From contig JAFTRX010000026.1 in assembly GCA_017462015.1 (NCBI GenBank), positions 1 through 64,000 of the forward strand: a stretch of 64,000 nucleotides of DNA, in the 5' to 3' direction. Numbering within the stretch: position 1 is the stretch's first letter; every line of letters begins with the position of its first letter. The notes beneath the pieces were generated by a model. It ran no database searches. It was not told the origin of the DNA and saw only the letters and a program-made list of their open reading frames with translations. Both the position numbers and the translations under genes were made by a program. This document shows, piece after piece, positions 33,127 to 40,313 of the stretch. Origin of the DNA: Lentisphaeria bacterium. Its GTDB lineage: Bacteria > Verrucomicrobiota > Lentisphaeria > Victivallales > Victivallaceae.

Positions 33127-34533
33127 TTACTGCATTTCCACAAGCTCGTGATGCAGCGCTTTCTGCGCGGCTTCAAAGTCCTTGCGGTCGATGATGAACT
33201 GCATATTGACCTGGCGCATGCACTGGTCAAGTGCCAATACGTTGATGTCGGCTTCTGCCAGCGCTTTGGCGGCGCGGGAGAGGAAGCCCGGAATCTTCAT
33301 GTTGCTGCCGATAACAGCGATGATCGCCACTTCTCGGGTGAAGATTTTTGCTCCGGGGAAGGTCTGGCGCAAATCTTCCAGACACACCTTGAGATTTTTG
33401 CTTTTTTCGGAAACGTACTGCGTGATGGTATTGGCATTGGTATTTTTGGCGATGTAGCTGACGTTGTGACGGGCAAAGCTGGCAAGCAGATTGTAGTCAT
33501 AACCGCTGGTACCGACCATTTCCGGGTCAAAAACTTCGACGGCGACAATATCTTTTCTGCCGCAGATCATGTCAACTTTCGGTTCGGGAGAGACATAATC
33601 CTGGCTGATGAGCGTACCGGGATGACCGGGATCAAAGGCGTTGTCGATACGGATGTCGATGCCGTTGCGCTCCATCTCTTTGGAGGCTTTGGGGTGGATC
33701 GCTTCCATCGCCATATCCGAGAGCTGGTCGGCGATGTCAAAGTTGGTGTGTCCGATGGTGCGGACTTTGTCCACGCCGATGAGCTTGGGATCGCCGGTGG
33801 AGAGGTGGAATTCTTTGTGGATGACACCTTCGCGCGCAGCGGTGACGACCGCCAGTTTGCTGAAGGTGATTTCGCTGTATCCGCGGTCGAACTTCGCCAT
33901 GACACCTTCGGCGCACTTGGCGTAACCGGTGACGATCGGCATGCTGCTGGCAAAATCAATGCCGTCAAGATGCTGGGCAATGGTCTCCTCCATGGAGCCG
34001 GTTTCGCTGTCCATCCAGCCGGAAAGGTCAACAAACACCGCGTTCACACCGTGTTTCTGCAGGATGAGCGTGGAGTTGTACGCGCTGTGCGCTTCACCGA
34101 TGGAGCTGAGCAGTTCCCGCGCGGCAGGCAGATATGCACCCGGATTGAAGTGACCGAAGCTGCGGAGCTGCATCAGATGGAGCAGACAATCTCTGACTCC
34201 GTCCATGCGTTCATTGACGAAATCATCGGCTTTCTGCTGATCAAGTCCGAGAGCTTCAAAGGAGCGGTTGAGTTCGATGAGTTTGGCGCGGGTAGCTTCC
34301 AGTTTTTCCTGCCACTCCTCGTTGTTTCCGGCGGCAAAGCTGCCGTAAATACCGGGTTCACCGGTCTTTTTGTCTTCAAGGAGCAAATTGGTCACGCCGC
34401 CGTATGCGGAGACGACAAAGATGCGGTTGTAAAGTTCGCTGCCTTTGCGGGAGCCGATGAAGATGTTGTCCATCAACTCGCCGAAGCGGGTCATGCTGGT
34501 TCCGCCGATTTTTTCAACAGTATGAATTCCCAT
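33127..34533 (-). CDS. Aspartokinase, Ask_Ect-like
   Basis: This encodes a 468-residue aspartate kinase that makes aspartyl phosphate for threonine, methionine and lysine synthesis. The N-terminus VEKIGGTSM, instead of the usual KFGGTSV, and the early SAYGGVTNLLLEDKKTGEPG stretch (quoted in part as SAYGGVTNLLLE) match the group best known from ectoine gene clusters (Ask_Ect). Two C-terminal ACT domains follow. The start at 34533 was preferred over TTG 34542. It lies 5 bases after hom, which suggests a threonine/methionine role; no ectABC genes are in the window. Confidence 0.88.
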   Translation of the reverse strand: MGIHTVEKIGGTSMTRFGELMDNIFIGSRKGSELYNRIFVVSAYGGVTNLLLEDKKTGEPGIYGSFAAGNNEEWQEKLEATRAKLIELNRSFEALGLDQQKADDFVNERMDGVRDCLLHLMQLRSFGHFNPGAYLPAARELLSSIGEAHSAYNSTLILQKHGVNAVFVDLSGWMDSETGSMEETIAQHLDGIDFASSMPIVTGYAKCAEGVMAKFDRGYSEITFSKLAVVTAAREGVIHKEFHLSTGDPKLIGVDKVRTIGHTNFDIADQLSDMAMEAIHPKASKEMERNGIDIRIDNAFDPGHPGTLISQDYVSPEPKVDMICGRKDIVAVEVFDPEMVGTSGYDYNLLASFARHNVSYIAKNTNANTITQYVSEKSKNLKVCLEDLRQTFPGAKIFTREVAIIAVIGSNMKIPGFLSRAAKALAEADINVLALDQCMRQVNMQFIIDRKDFEAAQKALHHELVEMQ

Positions 34534-34538
34534 GGTGA

Positions 34539-35834
34539 TCAAATATCCTCAATTCTTAAAAGTTTAACCGGAGAGCTGTTTATAGACAACACGCCGAGTT
34601 CAGACAATGCTGCGCGCATACTGCGCTCCCTGACCGGATGGGTCAATATGACCAACGCTACGGAGTTTGCCGCACCGGACTGGTTTTCGTGCTGGATCAA
34701 ACTGGAGATGTTGATGCCGCGTTCCGCCAGGATCTGGGTGATGGAAGCGATAACTCCCGGAGTATCTTTAACCTGCAAGCGCAGATAGAAGCGGCTGACG
34801 CAATCTTCGATGGCGTTGACTTTGGTGAACTGTTCGCCGTTTTTGAAGTTGGGAACGCGCTGACGGCAGTTGTTGGCATAGTTCAATGCGGCATCGGTGA
34901 TGTCGGCAACCACGGCGCTGGCAGTGGCTTTACGTCCGGCTCCGCGACCGTAGAAGAGGGTCTGTCCGACGGTATCGCCATCGACGACAACACCGTTGAA
35001 GACGTCGGAAATACCTGCCAGCAGTGCGGTTTTGGGAACGAGCGTCGGGTGAACACGCATTTCAACGGCGCCGGTGTTGTTTTTGATGATACCGAGCAGT
35101 TTGATGCGGTAACCGAGTTCATCGGCGTAAGAGAGGTCGGAAAGTTCCAGATCGCGGATACCTTCGACGTAGACATCTTCCTGGGAGAACCACTTGCCAT
35201 AGGCAAGGGATGCCAGAATACTGGTTTTGTGCGCGGTATCGAAACCGTCGATATCCAGAGAGGGATTGGCTTCAGCGTAACCGAGTTTCTGGGCATCGGC
35301 GAGAACCGGAGCAAAGTTGGCTCCTTCGCGCTCCATACGGGTCAGGATATAGTTGCAAGTACCGTTCATAATGCCGTAAATGCGCTCGATACGGTTGGCA
35401 ACCAGACCTTCGCGGAGGGATTTGATGATGGGGATACCACCGGCGACACTGGCTTCATAGCAGAGGTCGGCGCCGGATTTTTCGGCGGCGGCAAAGAGTT
35501 CTTCTCCGTGGTGGGACAACAGTGCCTTGTTGGCGGTGACGACCGATTTGCCTTTGTTGAGAGCTTCAAGGATAAACTTTTTGGCAACAGTGGTTCCGCC
35601 GACGAGTTCGACCACGATGTCGCAAGTATTGATGACCTCGAATGCATCGGTGGTCAGGATCCCGTCAGGAATGGTAACGCCGCGGTCGGAGGTGATGTCA
35701 AGATCGGCAATTTTGGTCAATGCGACCCGCACTCCGGTACGCTTGAATATAACGTCTGAGTTGACAAGCAAATTCTCGGCAACTCCGGCACCGACAGTTC
35801 CGAATCCGATAATTCCTACTTTGTATTCTTTCAC
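34539..35834 (-). CDS. hom: Homoserine dehydrogenase
   Basis: This encodes a 431-residue enzyme reducing aspartate semialdehyde to homoserine. It has the N-terminal NAD(P) motif GIIGFGTVGAGVAE, the catalytic region YEASVAGGIPIIKSLREGL (quoted in part as EASVAGGIPII), NGTCNYILTRM, and a C-terminal ACT domain (~350-431) for feedback control. Translation starts at GTG with AAAGG 9 bases upstream. It is the first gene of a seven-gene operon, and a TGCTATATT -10 lies at 35887-35895. Confidence 0.96.
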   Translation of the reverse strand: MKEYKVGIIGFGTVGAGVAENLLVNSDVIFKRTGVRVALTKIADLDITSDRGVTIPDGILTTDAFEVINTCDIVVELVGGTTVAKKFILEALNKGKSVVTANKALLSHHGEELFAAAEKSGADLCYEASVAGGIPIIKSLREGLVANRIERIYGIMNGTCNYILTRMEREGANFAPVLADAQKLGYAEANPSLDIDGFDTAHKTSILASLAYGKWFSQEDVYVEGIRDLELSDLSYADELGYRIKLLGIIKNNTGAVEMRVHPTLVPKTALLAGISDVFNGVVVDGDTVGQTLFYGRGAGRKATASAVVADITDAALNYANNCRQRVPNFKNGEQFTKVNAIEDCVSRFYLRLQVKDTPGVIASITQILAERGINISSLIQHENQSGAANSVALVILTHPVRERSMRAALSELGVLSINSSPVKLLRIEDI

Positions 35835-35886
35835 GATTCAAACCTTTCTTTGATAAAAGAGTTGTACAATACTATACTTATTACTT

Positions 35887-35895
35887 AATATAGCA
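35887..35895 (-). promoter_or_regulatory. Extended -10 element upstream of hom
   Basis: TGCTATATT on the minus strand, 53 bases before the hom start. No good -35 box is at the right distance (best TGGAAA-like), which is usual for extended -10 promoters. Confidence 0.5.
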
Positions 35896-36011
35896 CGGAA
35901 ATATGTTTATTTCCATAGCCGGAGGGGAAAAGTGCGTTAATTTTTCACAGTTGTCTCATAAAAACAACCAACGGCGGCGCCAAAACGAAGCGGAGCTTGA
36001 CGAAGAGGAAC

Positions 36012-36060
36012 GGACAAGTCGGACTATTCGGACAAGTCGGACAAGTCGGACAAGTCGGAC
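36012..36060 (+). repeat. Tandem 9-bp repeat (GGACAAGTC)
   Basis: Four exact units of GGACAAGTC and one variant (GGACTATTC, second unit) run head to tail, ending in a partial unit. The unit length is a multiple of three. It lies in the 346-base gap between hom and the cupin regulator gene, just before a phage-like remnant. Confidence 0.9.
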
Positions 36061-36078
36061 GGGGACGGTGCACGGTTT

Positions 36079-36177
36079 ATGGCGGTGTCGCAGGTGGAAA
36101 CTGCTGCATTTAAGCACTGGTTTGCTGATTCCAAGGTTGTGGATGCCTACAATGCTGTCCGCGCCGTAAAAGCCCAT
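36079..36177 (+). pseudogene. Possible N-terminal remnant of a phage ART/MuF-type gene
   Basis: The plus-strand frame begins MAVSQVETAAFKHWFADSKVVDA. The stretch FKHWFADSKVVD resembles the FKxWFGDSKVVDxxGxP start of polymorphic-toxin or phage ADP-ribosyltransferase-type domains. After ~30 residues the similarity stops and the frame runs antisense into the cupin regulator gene. I read it as a short decayed fragment. The match rests on memory of the motif and needs a search. Confidence 0.35.
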
Positions 36178-36180
36178 TCC

Positions 36181-36756
36181 TCACGGGAAGCGGATGACCA
36201 TGTATACTTTGGCTGGAGTGGTTCCGTAATTGGCAATGGTGTGTTCTATATCGGTTTGGAGAACGATAACATCGCCCGAGTTGAGGTGTGCCTGATTTTC
36301 TCCTGCGGAGACGGTTACCTTGCCTTCAAGGATGGTCAGATACTCTTCCGTTCCCGGAACGTGGGCGTGTGAAGAGTGGACACAACCCGGCGGCAATGTG
36401 ACCAGATGGAGTTCCAGAGAATCCGCCATGCTCAACGGGGAAAGAACCTGAAAGAGAGCATCGGATTGTCCGGTTTTCAAACTGGTGATATTCTCCGCGC
36501 GGGTGATGTCAAACTTTTTGCTCTGAAAGTGTTCACCTTTGAGCAGTGCATCGAAGTCGATATTCAAGGCGCTGACCACCTTCCACAACGTTCCAATGGT
36601 CGGATTGACTTTGTTGGCTTCGATTTGGGAGAGCATCGCCTTGGAAACGCCGCTTGCCAGAGCCAGAGCATCCAATGTCAAATGCTGTTTGCGGCGTTCA
36701 CGTTTCAAGTTGTCCCCGACAAGGGGGACTTCCGGAAGATTATCTTTCTTGTTCAT
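36181..36756 (-). CDS. XRE-family regulator with cupin domain
   Basis: This encodes a 191-residue regulator. Residues ~14-70 form an XRE helix-turn-helix (LTLDALALASGVSKAMLSQIE). Residues ~115-185 form a cupin barrel (VHSSHAHVPGTEEYLTILEG, quoted in part as HAHVPGTEEYLTILEG). Such proteins often control amino-acid, polyamine or osmolyte genes. The start at 36756 lies 10 bases after the putP stop, so it is in an operon with the sodium/proline symporter and may regulate it. Confidence 0.9.
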   Translation of the reverse strand: MNKKDNLPEVPLVGDNLKRERRKQHLTLDALALASGVSKAMLSQIEANKVNPTIGTLWKVVSALNIDFDALLKGEHFQSKKFDITRAENITSLKTGQSDALFQVLSPLSMADSLELHLVTLPPGCVHSSHAHVPGTEEYLTILEGKVTVSAGENQAHLNSGDVIVLQTDIEHTIANYGTTPAKVYMVIRFP

Positions 36757-36766
36757 TTGCAAGGAC

Positions 36767-38296
36767 TCAATCCTGTTTGTTGCGGGCGGCATCAAAGTCG
36801 TCAAGAACAACTTTGGACGGAGCCGGAGTCAGCAGAGAGACCAAACCCGTAGCAATGATACCGGCGATAAATCCGGGAATAATTTCATAGATTGCGGTCC
36901 AGGACATGAACGCGTACCACAGCGCATCGACGGCAAATCCGGCGATGATACCAGCCATGGCACCGGCGTAGGTCAGGCGTTTCCAGAAGAGCGCCAGCAA
37001 AACCACCGGACCGAACGCCGCACCGAAAGCTCCCCACGCGCAGGCGACCAGTCCCATCAATCCCTGACATTTGGGGCTGGATGCGATGAAAAATGCGACT
37101 GTTGCAATGACCAGAACGATGATACGTCCCGCCCAGAGCATCTCCTTGTCGGAAGCGTTTTTGCGGCAAAGCGGTTTATAGAGGTCAGAGGCAAACGCCG
37201 AAGCTGATGCCAGAAGCTGGGAATCTGCGGTACTCATTGCCGCAGCAAGAATTGCTGAAAGCAGAATTCCGGCGAGGAATGCAGTTATGGCGATGATACC
37301 GAGGTTATTTCCAATCCACGCAAAAACATCGCGAACCATGTTGATGAAGATCAAAGTGTTGGCATCCTGCGGCTGAACCAGTTTATCGCCGAGGAACTTC
37401 CGTCCGACCAGACCGACAGCGCAGGTGGCAATCAGGATAAGAACGAACCAGGAGCAGCCGATGATCTGGGATTTGCGCATCTCTTTTTCGCTCTTGACCG
37501 AGAAGTAACGGATGAGGATGTGCGGCATTCCGAAGTAACCCAGCCCCCAGCCCAGACCGGAGATGATGTCGGAGAAGCTCTTCCAGTCGGCTTTGCCGCT
37601 GGAAAGAAGGTTGTAATAGTTTTCCGGGATAGTTCCGGCAACGGGGACGAAAGCTGCGCTGTTCATCATTATTACCGCCATAATCGGAATCAGCATCAAC
37701 GCTCCCAGCATCAACATGCCCTGAAAGAAGTCCGTCCAGCAGACCGCATTGAAGCCGCCGAGAAAGGTGTAGACCACGATGACGATGCTGGCGATGATCA
37801 TGGCAACGCGGGGATCCATGCCCAGTACGGTATTGAAAAGTGTGCCGCAGGCATAGAGACTTGAGGCAGTGTAAACGCAGTAAGTCAACACAAAAACGAC
37901 TGCTGAAATGACCATGATACCTTTGCGTTCCGTGCGGAAACGCTGCGTCAGAAATTGCGGGATGGTGATGGCATCTCCGGCAACGATGGAGTAACGGCGC
38001 AGCGTGGGAGCAACTTTCACCCATGCCGTGATCGTTCCCAACAGCAGACCCACTGCGATCCACACTTGTCCGACTCCGTAAAGGTAGATCGAACCGGGCA
38101 GTCCCATCAATACCCATGCGCTCATGTCCGACGCTCCGGCAGAGAGTGCGGTCACCCATCCGTTCATCTGTCTGCCGCCGAGGAAATACTCTTTTTCATT
38201 GCTGCCGTGTTTGCGGTCTCTGATAAAGAAGTAGATACCGATGCCGAGTACCAGAAGAAAGTAACAGAGCAATGCGGAAAATTCGGGGATGTTCAT
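36767..38296 (-). CDS. putP: Sodium/proline-type symporter (SSS family)
   Basis: This encodes a 509-residue inner-membrane symporter with about 13 transmembrane helices. Family motifs are visible: EYFLGGRQMNGWVTALSAGASDMSAW (quoted in part as FLGGRQMNGWVTALSAGASD), the Na+ site region ASDMSAWVLMG, VVYTFLGGFNAVCWTDFFQG (in part GGFNAVCWTDF), and AILAAAMSTADSQLL. These best fit PutP, which imports proline with Na+. AGGAG precedes the start. A consensus promoter lies 56 bases upstream. Confidence 0.88.
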   Translation of the reverse strand: MNIPEFSALLCYFLLVLGIGIYFFIRDRKHGSNEKEYFLGGRQMNGWVTALSAGASDMSAWVLMGLPGSIYLYGVGQVWIAVGLLLGTITAWVKVAPTLRRYSIVAGDAITIPQFLTQRFRTERKGIMVISAVVFVLTYCVYTASSLYACGTLFNTVLGMDPRVAMIIASIVIVVYTFLGGFNAVCWTDFFQGMLMLGALMLIPIMAVIMMNSAAFVPVAGTIPENYYNLLSSGKADWKSFSDIISGLGWGLGYFGMPHILIRYFSVKSEKEMRKSQIIGCSWFVLILIATCAVGLVGRKFLGDKLVQPQDANTLIFINMVRDVFAWIGNNLGIIAITAFLAGILLSAILAAAMSTADSQLLASASAFASDLYKPLCRKNASDKEMLWAGRIIVLVIATVAFFIASSPKCQGLMGLVACAWGAFGAAFGPVVLLALFWKRLTYAGAMAGIIAGFAVDALWYAFMSWTAIYEIIPGFIAGIIATGLVSLLTPAPSKVVLDDFDAARNKQD

Positions 38297-38351
38297 TTTT
38301 TATCTCCTTGAAAATTATAACTTGTTAAAAATAATACAAAAACATCTGCAA

Positions 38352-38380
38352 AATATACCATCATTTTAAGCTTTTGTCAA
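38352..38380 (-). promoter_or_regulatory. Promoter of putP
   Basis: A consensus TTGACA, a 17-base spacer and TATATT (38357 down to 38352) on the minus strand. Among the best promoter matches in the window. Confidence 0.8.
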
Positions 38381-38479
38381 GTTGTCGTTTAATTTTTATC
38401 ATTGCAGACCACAGCTATCCCATAAAATCAGCAAAACACTTGTTTTTTAAATTTTTTCAGTGGAAGAAAATTGGAGTTA

Positions 38480-38712
38480 GAAAAAGTGATTTTGTCAGAT
38501 TTTGTTTTGCTCGAGCGCGAGGCACCGCGCCACCAGTTGGGGATGTGTTCAAAATGGTCTGTCGCGACCGGCGGATGGATCGTGGAGCAAGGTTGGGGGT
38601 AAATCAAGGCGAAGCCGAGGGAGTGTACGACTGTACTCGACCGAGGATGAGTCCGCCGATTTGCCCGCAAGATTGCCCGCGAGGCGCCGCCGCAGGTTGT
38701 ATTTTTCACAAA
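38480..38712 (+). repeat. Dispersed intergenic repeat family B, copy 2
   Basis: This is the longest copy. It starts with GAAAAAGTGATTTTGTCAG, contains CGGCGGATG, includes GAGTGTACGACTGTACTC (38621-38638), and ends with CCCGCGAGGCGCC...GCAGGTTGTATTTTT. That tail occurs again at ~47732-47762. A 24-base stretch at 38548-38571 recurs at 43946-43969. No gene is visible in it. Confidence 0.7.
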
Positions 38713-38728
38713 AATGAGACAATACTTA

Positions 38729-38756
38729 TTGTTTTTTCTTTGCATCAATGTATATT
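38729..38756 (+). promoter_or_regulatory. Promoter of QueD-like gene
   Basis: TTGTTT, 16 bases, then TATATT (38751-38756), 61 bases before the start codon. Confidence 0.55.
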
Positions 38757-38817
38757 GTCTTTGCAGGCACTGCTCTCCGCAACGTTATGCTTCAACATAC
38801 AGCAAAAGGAGAATACT

Positions 38818-39387
38818 ATGAGAAGCATTACCCATTTTGACCTTCAGTATGCCCACCGCTTCTACAACTTCAAAGGCGAAGCGCAATATCTGCACGGTCA
38901 CACCGGAAAACTCACCATCGAAGTCGAAGATACCATCAATCCCGGAGTAAACATGGTCTTCCCATGCAACGAAATCAAAAAAACTGCCTGGCATATCCTG
39001 CAAAACTTCGACCACGCTTTGGTTCTGCGCCACGATGATCCGCTTCTTCCGGCGATCCTCGCCGTCTACGAAAAGCAATCCATCCGTAACGGCGCTCCCA
39101 CCAATACCATGAAGGGGCCCGCTTTCAAAACCGACCTCGCCACCGCATATCCTGATTGCCGCCTCGTCGTCACCAAAGAAACCATGACCGTCGAAGGCAT
39201 GATCAAGATCGTTCATGAGCTGCTCCGCGATAAACTCAACATCGTCAAACTCACCTTCGTCAGCGGTGACAACACCGCCAGTTGCTGCTATCCCTCTCCT
39301 GAACGCAGCATTGAGCGTTGCCCCTGCTGCGGCATCGCCCTCAACTCCGCCGGGATCTGCCCCAAGTGCGGCTGCCGGAAAGAATAA
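38818..39387 (+). CDS. QueD/PTPS-like protein with C-terminal zinc ribbon
   Basis: This encodes a 189-residue protein with the fold of 6-pyruvoyl-tetrahydropterin synthase/QueD. Zinc-binding histidines are present (YAHRF and LHGH), as are the Asp-His pair (FDHALVL) and a downstream Glu. The catalytic Cys normally four residues before HGH is Ala (EAQYLHGH), so typical QueD chemistry is doubtful. A C-terminal zinc ribbon (CPCCGIALNSAGICPKCGC) is appended, which is not usual for QueD. AAAGGAG precedes the ATG. No other queuosine genes are nearby. The fold is secure; the reaction is unknown. Confidence 0.85.
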   Translation: MRSITHFDLQYAHRFYNFKGEAQYLHGHTGKLTIEVEDTINPGVNMVFPCNEIKKTAWHILQNFDHALVLRHDDPLLPAILAVYEKQSIRNGAPTNTMKGPAFKTDLATAYPDCRLVVTKETMTVEGMIKIVHELLRDKLNIVKLTFVSGDNTASCCYPSPERSIERCPCCGIALNSAGICPKCGCRKE

Positions 39388-39505
39388 GCGAAATTAGCGC
39401 CAACGCACGATCATCGCGCCGACTGCAGCGGGACAGATTACGGAACAAAGTTATCCGGAGTTTGTGCCGTTGGTCGGCATTTTTCCTGTGTATGCAAAGT
39501 CGCGA

Positions 39506-39534
39506 TTGCTTTTTTGATTTTCACATGCTATATT
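39506..39534 (+). promoter_or_regulatory. Promoter of DUF805 gene
   Basis: TTGCTT, 17 bases ending in ATGC, then TATATT (39529-39534), 60 bases before the start. Confidence 0.6.
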
Positions 39535-39593
39535 AAAGTGTGGTGTGGCAGATACTTGTCTGCTGAAAGTAAATTCAATCGGGAGGAAATAAA

Positions 39594-40055
39594 ATGAATT
39601 GTCCTTATTGCAACAACAACATCGCCGATGGTTACGCCAACTGTCCCGCATGCGGCGCGCAACTTGTGCAGAATCAACAATACTCATTCGGCGGAGAAGA
39701 AAATGTCAACCTGTTCACGCCGTTAAAAAAATATGCCCAGTTCGCCGGTCGTTCCCGGCGCAAGGAGTATTGGCTGTTTGTTCTGCTCAATGCCATTGTT
39801 GGTGTGATATGTTATTTCCTGGGAAATGTCGGAAACATTATTTCCGTTATATGGTCATTGGCGGCACTGATTCCCGGAATTGCCGTGACGGTACGCCGTC
39901 TCCATGATACCGGCCGCAGCGGATGGAACTATTTCTGGGCGTTTATTCCCTTTGTCGGCGGCATCATCATTCTGATTTTCATGCTGCTGGATTCCCAGTA
40001 CGGTCCCAACCAATACGGTTACAACCCCAAAGGCATCGGCAACGATCAATATTGA
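39594..40055 (+). CDS. Zinc-ribbon DUF805 membrane protein
   Basis: This encodes a 153-residue protein. Residues 1-22 form a small zinc ribbon (NCPYCNNNIADGYANCPACG, four Cys). Residues ~45-140 match DUF805: FAGRSRRKEYWLF, two to three hydrophobic segments, then VRRLHDTGRSGW. DUF805 proteins are inner-membrane and of unknown role. It is monocistronic, with its own promoter and terminator. Confidence 0.88.
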   Translation: MNCPYCNNNIADGYANCPACGAQLVQNQQYSFGGEENVNLFTPLKKYAQFAGRSRRKEYWLFVLLNAIVGVICYFLGNVGNIISVIWSLAALIPGIAVTVRRLHDTGRSGWNYFWAFIPFVGGIIILIFMLLDSQYGPNQYGYNPKGIGNDQY

Positions 40056-40108
40056 CTCCGCTCCGGATCCCGGAGTGAGAAATTCTGCATCCGGCGCACT
40101 ATTGCTGA

Positions 40109-40151
40109 GGCTGCTGCAAAACCTCTGTTTTGGCAACAGCCCCATTTTTTT
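40109..40151 (+). terminator. Terminator after DUF805 gene
   Basis: GGCTGCTGCAAAAC pairs with GTTTTGGCAACAGCC (one mismatch, one bulge) around CTCT, followed by CCCATTTTTTT. Confidence 0.75.
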
Positions 40152-40249
40152 GCCTTGATTTATCTCCGACTTTTCCTGCTTTTTGCCATCGCAGGTCATT
40201 CATTTATGGAACATCCGTGATAAAAAACGATGTTTTTTCCGGATTTAAA

Positions 40250-40277
40250 TTTACTTTCCATTTTTTTGTGATATATT
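40250..40277 (+). promoter_or_regulatory. Promoter of secreted phosphoesterase gene
   Basis: TTTACT, 16 bases ending in TGTGA, then TATATT (40272-40277), 36 bases before the start codon. Confidence 0.55.
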
Positions 40278-40313
40278 AGAGTGTTTCCGTTTATAACAAA
40301 TACAGGAGGATAT

